Assembly (NCBI GenBank): GCA_040830545.1
Contig: JBFOMB010000086.1
Location: 1 to 64,000, forward strand
Direction of reading: 5' to 3'
DNA from: HXMU1420-2 sp040830545
GTDB lineage: Bacteria; Pseudomonadota; Alphaproteobacteria; Rhodobacterales; Rhodobacteraceae
DNA: 64,000 bases
Made by a program: the position numbers and the translations under genes. Under the pieces are notes generated by a model, which saw nothing but the letters and a program-made list of their open reading frames with translations, made no database searches and was not told the origin of the DNA. Shown here piece after piece: positions 58,813-64,000 of this stretch. Numbering within the stretch: position 1 is the stretch's first letter; every line of letters starts with the position of its first letter.

Positions 58813-60063
58813 TCAGCGAATGTCGCGGATGCTGTCCTGAGTCAGTGCGCCAAGGATCAGCGGTTCCTTCGGCTTCGCATAGTGCATGCGGGACTCGGTC
58901 GCGCGTTGGGCGACCGCACCGCTGGCGACCAGATCGTCCACAGCGGCATTCACTTGCGCGATCAGCGCGGCGTTTTCTTCCAGAATGGCAAATCCGATAT
59001 TCATGCCCAGGGCATGACGCCATTCCGCCAGACGCAGGTCGCTGATCGGGTTCTGGCGCAGGTGGTGATCAAAGGCAGTGACATCCACGATGGCCACATC
59101 GACATCGTGTTTGCCCTGTTCAATCTCCCACAGGTATTTCGGGCCCGGATTGAACATCCGGGCCGTCTTGATCACGTCACGTGGTGCCTGCACCCAGGCC
59201 ACCATGCCGGACAATGTGCCCTGCTGCAGACCCAGTTTCAGGCCATGCAGATCCTCGAGCCCTTCCATCGAAAAGTCCTGAATTTTGGGGCGGACCACCA
59301 TGCCGATCTCGGACCGCATATAGGGCCGCGTCACCGCCACCGGTTTCAGCGTCACATGCGAACGCAGATTGAACGTGGTCGGCATGTGCAGCCAGCGGGG
59401 CAGGGCCGCCGTTGGGGTATGCGGCGGGCCAAAGGTGTTTTCATATAGCGGATGAGAGGCGGTGATATCGCACAGCGGATAAGCCAGCTGTGCATAGGAT
59501 TCTCGCACCGGATCGCTTTCCTCTTCCTGCTCACTCTCAAACCAGACAACATCCAGGTCCAGCTCCAGTGCCTCCGCAATATCGGCCAGCACCAGATAGT
59601 CCAAACCAACGCCGCCATCCGACCGCTTGCCTGACAATGCCCCGCCATTGCGGGCAAGGCAGGCGGTCAGCTTGCCCTCGGCCACCAAAGTTGGCACGGC
59701 CTCGGGCGCGTCCAGTGATGCGTCATCCTCGGGCATGGGCTGCGTGCCGCCCTTGGTGGCCACATACGCCCAGAGCGCGTCCAGTTCTCCGGGCAACAGG
59801 ATGTCACCCCAGGCTGGCATCGCCTCGAATCCGTTTTCCACGCTGTTGTAGAACCGGTCCTTTTGGTCCAGCGGGAACTCTCGCAGGTCAAACGAAGACG
59901 CGCCGGAATTGACCAAATCCTTGCCATGGCATTTCGAACACAGCTGGTCATAGGACGCCTTGCCGTCCTTCACTAACTTGTCCAGATCCTGAGACAGGGC
60001 TGGCGATGACACCATCGCCAGCCCTGCAAGGATCGCGCCGTAAAGCGATCTTTTTAACATCAT
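58813..60063 (-). CDS. Cytochrome c fused to XoxJ/MxaJ-like periplasmic binding protein
   Basis: A 416-residue exported protein. Signal peptide 1-25; a class I cytochrome c domain (about 26-105) with heme motif C42-S-K-C45-H46 and axial Met near 82 (EAMPAWGD); then a type 2 solute-binding domain (about 125-405) with VPTLVAEGKLTACLARNGG and GVGLDYLVLADIAEALELD, as in the quinoprotein-associated MxaJ/XoxJ family. The two halves are normally separate proteins (XoxG and XoxJ). The start follows the PQQ dehydrogenase stop by 10 bases, so it should be its electron acceptor and maturation partner. Confidence 0.85.
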   Translation of the reverse strand: MMLKRSLYGAILAGLAMVSSPALSQDLDKLVKDGKASYDQLCSKCHGKDLVNSGASSFDLREFPLDQKDRFYNSVENGFEAMPAWGDILLPGELDALWAYVATKGGTQPMPEDDASLDAPEAVPTLVAEGKLTACLARNGGALSGKRSDGGVGLDYLVLADIAEALELDLDVVWFESEQEEESDPVRESYAQLAYPLCDITASHPLYENTFGPPHTPTAALPRWLHMPTTFNLRSHVTLKPVAVTRPYMRSEIGMVVRPKIQDFSMEGLEDLHGLKLGLQQGTLSGMVAWVQAPRDVIKTARMFNPGPKYLWEIEQGKHDVDVAIVDVTAFDHHLRQNPISDLRLAEWRHALGMNIGFAILEENAALIAQVNAAVDDLVASGAVAQRATESRMHYAKPKEPLILGALTQDSIRDIR

Positions 60064-60073
60064 GTCTGCGGCC

Positions 60074-61735
60074 TCAGTTCCCCGCCAAAGCGAAGGTCCA
60101 GACGTTGCCGCCTGGTGGGATCGCCGCCAGACGTTCGTCACCCGAGAACAGGCCATAGACCGCGCCGCCGCCATTCACCAAGGTGATGTACTGCGTGCCG
60201 TCATGTTCCCATGTCATCGGCTGACCCACGATGCCTGAGCCGGTCTGGAACTGCCAAACCTTTTCACCGGTGGTCGCGTTGAAGGCTTCGAACTCACCAG
60301 TAAGCGACCCGGTAAACACAAGGTTGCCCGCCGTGGCCAGCACACCCGCGTTGCGCGGGATGTCCGTTGGAACCTTCCACGCCACTTCGCCGGTCATCGG
60401 GTTGACCGCGCGGAATTCGCCGCGATGCCCTTCGGGCCAGTTCCACGCCCATTCCACACCAAAGTAGAAGATGCCAGCACGGTACTGCGGTTCAACCGCC
60501 TTGTGCGACATGCCCACGTTGAAAGTGTTGATGTACATGTTGCCCGTGCCCGGATGATAGGCGGCAGGTGCCCAGTTCTTGCCCCCGAACGCAGATGGCC
60601 AGTATTCGGTCCATTCGCCGGTCTTGATCTGGTCATAGGTGTTGGTGGTCACGGGACGTCCGGTTTCCAGATCGATGCTTTCCGCCCAGTCCACGCGATC
60701 CACGAACTTGTGCGCCGCAATCGGTTTGCCCGTCGCGCGATCCAGAACATAAAGGAACCCGTTCCGGTTCGCCTGCATCAGAACCTTCTGACCATCGATT
60801 TCCGCCAGGATCAGCTCGTTCGTGGCATCATAGTCAAACGGATCGTTTGGCGTGGTCTGATAGTGCCACTTGATGTCGCCCGTCTTGGGGTCCAGCGCTA
60901 GGATGGTGTTGGTATAAAGGTTGTCGCCCGGACGCACGCCCGCGTTCCAAGGACCAGCGTTGCCAGTGCCCCAGAACACGGTGTTGGTCTCCGGATCAAA
61001 CGACCCTGTCAGCCAGGCAGGGCCACCGCCCCGTGTCCAGGCGTCCCCTTCGGGCCAGGTTTCGGACCCCGGTTCACCCGGTGCCGGAACCGTATAGGTC
61101 CGCCACAGACGGTCACCCGTCGCAGGATCATACCCTTCGATATAGCCGCGAATACCGTATTCACCGCCCGAGATGCCTGTGATCAGCACGCCGTCCGCGA
61201 TCAACGGCGCAACGGTCATCGAATACCCGTCATTGTAGTCGATGGATTTGACGCGCCAGACCTCCTCGCCCGTGGCGGCGTCATACGCAACAACGTTTGC
61301 GTCCAGCGTGGTGCGGAAAATCTTGCCATCCAGAATGGCCACACCCCGGTTCACGATCCCACAGCAGGCCACGCGCGGCACTTCTGCCGAATACTCGACC
61401 ATTGTCTTCCACTTCTGCCGACCGGTCAGCGCGTCCAGAGCCATGGTCGAATTGTGGGTGGTCACGTACATCGTGCCCTCATGGAGGATCGGGAAGCTTT
61501 CCTGTCCACGGTCATCGTTCAGGCTGTAGGCCCAGACCGGCACCAGACCGCCAACGGTGTCGGCATTGATCTGATCCAGCTCGCTATAGCGCTGCATGTC
61601 GTAACCCATGCCATAGGTGAGAACATCACCGGGCGTGGATTTGTCAGCTTTCAAATCGTCCAGAGATTGCGCCTGAACGGAGCCACAGAGCCCCGCGACC
61701 GCGGCTGCGGTCAGCGCCAGTTTAAATGAATTCAC
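60074..61735 (-). CDS. PQQ-dependent alcohol dehydrogenase, probably lanthanide-type
   Basis: A 553-residue periplasmic quinoprotein of the methanol/ethanol dehydrogenase group with an eight-bladed propeller. Signal peptide ends near VQAQ (23). Visible: adjacent cysteines C124-C125 (VACCGIV), metal ligands E192 (GGEYGIRG) and N259 (GTGNAGP), catalytic D301 and a second Asp D303 in DPFDYDATN. Asp two residues after the catalytic Asp is the mark of lanthanide-dependent enzymes (XoxF, ExaF/PedH). GTG 61735 with GGGAGG upstream. Operon with the fusion protein. Confidence 0.9.
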   Translation of the reverse strand: MNSFKLALTAAAVAGLCGSVQAQSLDDLKADKSTPGDVLTYGMGYDMQRYSELDQINADTVGGLVPVWAYSLNDDRGQESFPILHEGTMYVTTHNSTMALDALTGRQKWKTMVEYSAEVPRVACCGIVNRGVAILDGKIFRTTLDANVVAYDAATGEEVWRVKSIDYNDGYSMTVAPLIADGVLITGISGGEYGIRGYIEGYDPATGDRLWRTYTVPAPGEPGSETWPEGDAWTRGGGPAWLTGSFDPETNTVFWGTGNAGPWNAGVRPGDNLYTNTILALDPKTGDIKWHYQTTPNDPFDYDATNELILAEIDGQKVLMQANRNGFLYVLDRATGKPIAAHKFVDRVDWAESIDLETGRPVTTNTYDQIKTGEWTEYWPSAFGGKNWAPAAYHPGTGNMYINTFNVGMSHKAVEPQYRAGIFYFGVEWAWNWPEGHRGEFRAVNPMTGEVAWKVPTDIPRNAGVLATAGNLVFTGSLTGEFEAFNATTGEKVWQFQTGSGIVGQPMTWEHDGTQYITLVNGGGAVYGLFSGDERLAAIPPGGNVWTFALAGN

Positions 61736-62020
61736 AGCATTTCCTCCCACTGTCGGACGTGGGACCAATGGGAAGGCACCTGGGTAGGGGAACGTTCCGG
61801 GGCACCACGTCATGAAAAATATTGCTGGCTGAGGTTCACAAATCAACGAAAAATCTGGCCCAATTTCGCCGTGTCCCATAAGATTTGATCACAGTGTGAA
61901 GGATTTTCGCACTATATTGCCGATACTTGGCAGGCTGGTCGCGGGTTTTCGCGAATCGATCATGGCCTCTGACGGCGGGGCTGGACTGTCCTGCGCCGCA
62001 CTCAAAAGACGGAGTCGCCC
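61736..62020. promoter_or_regulatory. Divergent promoter region of the quinoprotein and DUF1194 genes
   Basis: This 285-base region separates divergent genes. It carries an inverted repeat GTGTGAA-GGATT-TTCGCAC at 61894-61912 (one mismatch), which may be an operator, and a TATATT at 61913. Control by lanthanides or PQQ substrates cannot be judged from sequence alone. Confidence 0.45.
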
Positions 62021-62878
62021 ATGCGCAGTGCTTTGTTATTCCTGACGGCCCTTTGCCTGTCTTGGTCGCCAATGGCTGTGGTCTCGCAGTCAATGGACCC
62101 AATGCCGGTGGATGTCGAACTGGTGCTGGCGGTGGATGCGTCCTATTCGGTGAACGCGGTGGAGCGGGGCATTCAGCGAGAGGGCTATGTGGCGGCCTTT
62201 GCCGATCCGGTAACAGCGCGGTCGCTGATCAAGGGTGCGTATGGTCGAATTGCCGTGACATATGTGGAATGGGGCGATGACGGCGATCATGATGTCGTTG
62301 TGCCGTGGACGCTGATCGACACGCCCCAAGCGTCTTTCGACTTTGCCGCTGCATTGGACGCCGCGCCCACCCGCAATCGCGGCTCGACGTCGATTTCCTC
62401 GGCCCTGGGGTTTTCGGCTCAGTTGTTTGCCGCGAACGCTTTCGCAGGGGACCGGCAGGTTATCGACATATCAGGCGATGGGCCAAACACGGCCGGCCCT
62501 CATGTGGCGCGCAGTCGGGATGCTGCCTTGTTACGCGGGATCACGATCAACGGGCTGCCTTTGCCGGGACCAAGCGCGACAACTGTCAACCTCAGCGCCT
62601 ATTTTCGCCACTGTGTGATTGGCGGGCCGGGGGCGTTCCTGTTTGATGTGGCCTCGTGGCGCGACTTCGATGACACGTTGCGCCGCAAACTCATTTTGGA
62701 AGTGGCCGGGGGAGGGGATCAGCTCTGGCCCATCGCGGCGCGAACCGAGGGCGACTATGACTGCCTCGTGGGGGAAAAGCAGCAGCGTGACAGGTATCTG
62801 AAAATGCTGAATGAAAACACGCGCGATCCAGAACGCTGGATGCCAACCGAAAAGATGTGGCCGACGCCGAGCGAGTAA
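62021..62878 (+). CDS. DUF1194 von Willebrand factor A-like exported protein
   Basis: A 285-residue protein with a signal peptide (cleavage near VVSQS, 23). The vWA-like fold carries the MIDAS motif D-A-S-Y-S in LVLAVDASYSVN, then NRGSTSISSALGFS and VIDISGDGPNT. DUF1194 members are common in Rhodobacterales and of unknown role; extracellular vWA proteins typically mediate metal-dependent binding. It is divergent from the PQQ dehydrogenase gene and is followed by repeat copy 6 and trpA (convergent). Confidence 0.88.
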   Translation: MRSALLFLTALCLSWSPMAVVSQSMDPMPVDVELVLAVDASYSVNAVERGIQREGYVAAFADPVTARSLIKGAYGRIAVTYVEWGDDGDHDVVVPWTLIDTPQASFDFAAALDAAPTRNRGSTSISSALGFSAQLFAANAFAGDRQVIDISGDGPNTAGPHVARSRDAALLRGITINGLPLPGPSATTVNLSAYFRHCVIGGPGAFLFDVASWRDFDDTLRRKLILEVAGGGDQLWPIAARTEGDYDCLVGEKQQRDRYLKMLNENTRDPERWMPTEKMWPTPSE

Positions 62879-62882
62879 GCAG

Positions 62883-62909
62883 GAGGTCCCGGGTCAAGCC
62901 CGGGACTGC
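62883..62909 (-). repeat. 27-bp dispersed palindromic repeat, copy 6 (reverse orientation)
   Basis: The exact reverse complement of copy 2 at 20508. It lies between the convergent DUF1194 and trpA genes, five bases after the DUF1194 stop, consistent with a terminator role. Confidence 0.85.
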
Positions 62910-62920
62910 TTTGGCGTGTG

Positions 62921-63712
62921 TCAGGCCGAATGCGCCCCGTCGGCCAGCGATTTCACGAAGCTCAGGACATCATCGACCGGCTCACCTGCGCCGATTTTCG
63001 ACACGATGGCAGACCCGACGACTGCGCCGTCTGCCACACCCGCGATGGAACCTGCGGTTTCCGGCGTCTTGATCCCGAACCCCACGACAACCGGCAGGTC
63101 GGTCGCGGATTTGATCCGCTCTACATCGGGTGCCACGTCCGACGCCTGCGCCTCGGCCGCGCCGGTGATGCCTGTGATCGAGACATAATAGACAAAGCCC
63201 GAGGTATTCTGCAGCACCGCGGGCAGACGGCGGTCATCGGTTGTGGGGGTTGCCAGACGGATGAAGTTCAACCCGGCTGCTTGCGCGGGGATGCACAATT
63301 CGTCATCTTCCTCGGGTGGCAGGTCTACAACGATCAGCCCATCAATCCCGGCCTCTTTCGCCTCGGCCAGAAATGTATCAACGCCACGCGAATAGATCGG
63401 GTTGTAGTAACCCATCAGCACAATTGGCGTTGTGTCATCGGTTTCCCGAAACGCACGCGCCAGATCCAGTGTCCGCGCCAGGGTCATCCCGCCCTCCAGC
63501 GCGCGTTGACCGGCCAGTTGGATCGTCGGCCCGTCCGCCATCGGATCGGTAAACGGCAGGCCCAGTTCAATGATGTCGACCCCGGCGGCAGGCAGGCCTT
63601 TGACCACTTCCAGAGAGGTGTCATAGTCCGGGTCCCCGGCCATCACATAAGCGACAAAGGCTTTTTGTCCCTCGGCGCGAAGCGCTGCGAATTTGGCGTC
63701 GATGCGGCTCAT
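62921..63712 (-). CDS. trpA: Tryptophan synthase alpha chain
   Basis: A 263-residue TIM-barrel enzyme that cleaves indole-3-glycerol phosphate and channels indole to TrpB. The catalytic Glu is in GVDIIELGLPFTDPMADGP and the catalytic Asp in LIVVDLPPEED; LMGYYNPI and the phosphate-binding VVGFGIKTPE are present. It is separated from trpF-trpB by about 15 kb and reads the opposite way. Confidence 0.97.
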   Translation of the reverse strand: MSRIDAKFAALRAEGQKAFVAYVMAGDPDYDTSLEVVKGLPAAGVDIIELGLPFTDPMADGPTIQLAGQRALEGGMTLARTLDLARAFRETDDTTPIVLMGYYNPIYSRGVDTFLAEAKEAGIDGLIVVDLPPEEDDELCIPAQAAGLNFIRLATPTTDDRRLPAVLQNTSGFVYYVSITGITGAAEAQASDVAPDVERIKSATDLPVVVGFGIKTPETAGSIAGVADGAVVGSAIVSKIGAGEPVDDVLSFVKSLADGAHSA

Positions 63713-63764
63713 CCGGTCCCCCTGTTGGTCTGCCCGGCACCCATGGCGAAAACGTGGGGGAAAA

Positions 63765-64000
63765 TCAATGGGCCTCGGCGCTGCAAACGATCATCCAGGG
63801 CGTTCCGTAGCGATCCACGCACATTCCAAAGCCAGGCGAAAAGAACGTCTGCGCAAACTCCATCCGCACCTGCCCATGTTTGGCCAGCCGGTCGAACACG
63901 CGTTTCGCTTTGTCCGGGTCGTCATAATCCATCTGAATATGAAACCCGGCGGGCGCTGTGTACGGACCCATCAGGCTGTCCGAGGCCATCAGCACGCAGG
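63765..64000 (-). CDS. VOC/PhnB-like glyoxalase-fold protein, N terminus outside window
   Basis: The C-terminal part of a small VOC-superfamily protein of the PhnB/3-demethylubiquinone-type group. Visible elements are FHIQMDYDDPDKAKRVFDRLA, GQVRMEFAQTFFSPGFGMCVDRYGTPWMIVC and a short end. The GTG at 63995 is internal: the frame continues past the window edge, so roughly half of the protein is missing. Function of this subgroup is unsettled despite the PhnB name. Confidence 0.75.
   Translation of the reverse strand, partial: CVLMASDSLMGPYTAPAGFHIQMDYDDPDKAKRVFDRLAKHGQVRMEFAQTFFSPGFGMCVDRYGTPWMIVCSAEAH

Noticed and set aside
1..64000. CRISPR arrays, tRNA or rRNA genes, insertion sequences, prophage
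   Set aside because: No regularly spaced repeats, no tRNA-like cloverleaf with a T-arm GTTCRA signature in the gaps I read, and no transposase or phage protein among the frames.

Overview
The window is about 60% G+C and reads as chromosomal DNA of a marine Rhodobacterales bacterium of the Roseobacter group. Pointers are the glutamate/aspartate-type bztABCD transporter, a SAM/SAH-type riboswitch in front of metK (a class described only from Rhodobacterales), the order aroA-cmk-(insert)-rpsA-ihfB-lapA-trpF-trpB, an ATP12-type F1 chaperone, and organosulfur/organophosphonate accessory genes. No rRNA, tRNA, transposase, prophage or CRISPR array was seen.

Layout. 0-8.5 kb: end of rplQ, an R2K-type ATP-grasp protein, a DCC thiol protein, a periplasmic HtrA protease, rarA, a crotonase, then a tightly packed crcB-rluC-HAD phosphatase-ATP12 run. 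8.7-13.3 kb: bztABCD, closed by a long imperfect palindrome. 13.3-19.5 kb (minus strand): an idonate/gluconate-type dehydrogenase set with a GntR regulator, a sulfatase/phosphonate monoester hydrolase-like enzyme and an EamA transporter. 19.5-20.5 kb: about 1 kb without a gene but rich in structure. 20.5-24.6 kb (minus): a four-gene operon, Zn-alcohol dehydrogenase, TmpA-like Fe(II)/2-oxoglutarate hydroxylase, TmpB/PhnZ-like HD oxygenase and an enolase-superfamily enzyme. This looks like trimethylaminoethylphosphonate-type catabolism with two extra enzymes.

24.7-37.5 kb: an MFS exporter, small envelope proteins including an OmpA-like protein and a lipoprotein that share a domain, then a housekeeping stretch phoH-ybeY-CBS protein-lnt-metK (riboswitch), a BASS transporter, an exported ClpP-fold protein, trmB, aroA and cmk. 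37.5-42 kb: a set of genes lying between cmk and rpsA (an exported chaperone-like protein, nitroreductase, a divergent LysR/SDR pair, an orphan phnM). 42-48.6 kb: rpsA, ihfB, lapA-like, trpF, cytochrome c-prime, trpB and a methyltransferase.

48.6-55.9 kb is mostly minus strand: an ECHDC3-like crotonase, DUF2237, a class C beta-lactamase-fold hydrolase, DUF2332, pth, rplY, a sulfotransferase and lldD. 56-64 kb: a MaoC dehydratase, a second sulfatase, a GST, and a quinoprotein module made of a PQQ alcohol dehydrogenase with the lanthanide-type Asp-x-Asp signature followed by a cytochrome c fused to a XoxJ-like binding protein. It ends with a DUF1194 vWA protein, trpA and a truncated VOC protein.

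Six copies of one 27-bp palindromic element are scattered between genes. The most distinctive parts are the TmpAB operon, the quinoprotein module with its fusion protein, the unexplained 19.5-20.5 kb region and the repeat families. Functions are read from sequence motifs and remembered family features; nothing was searched computationally.
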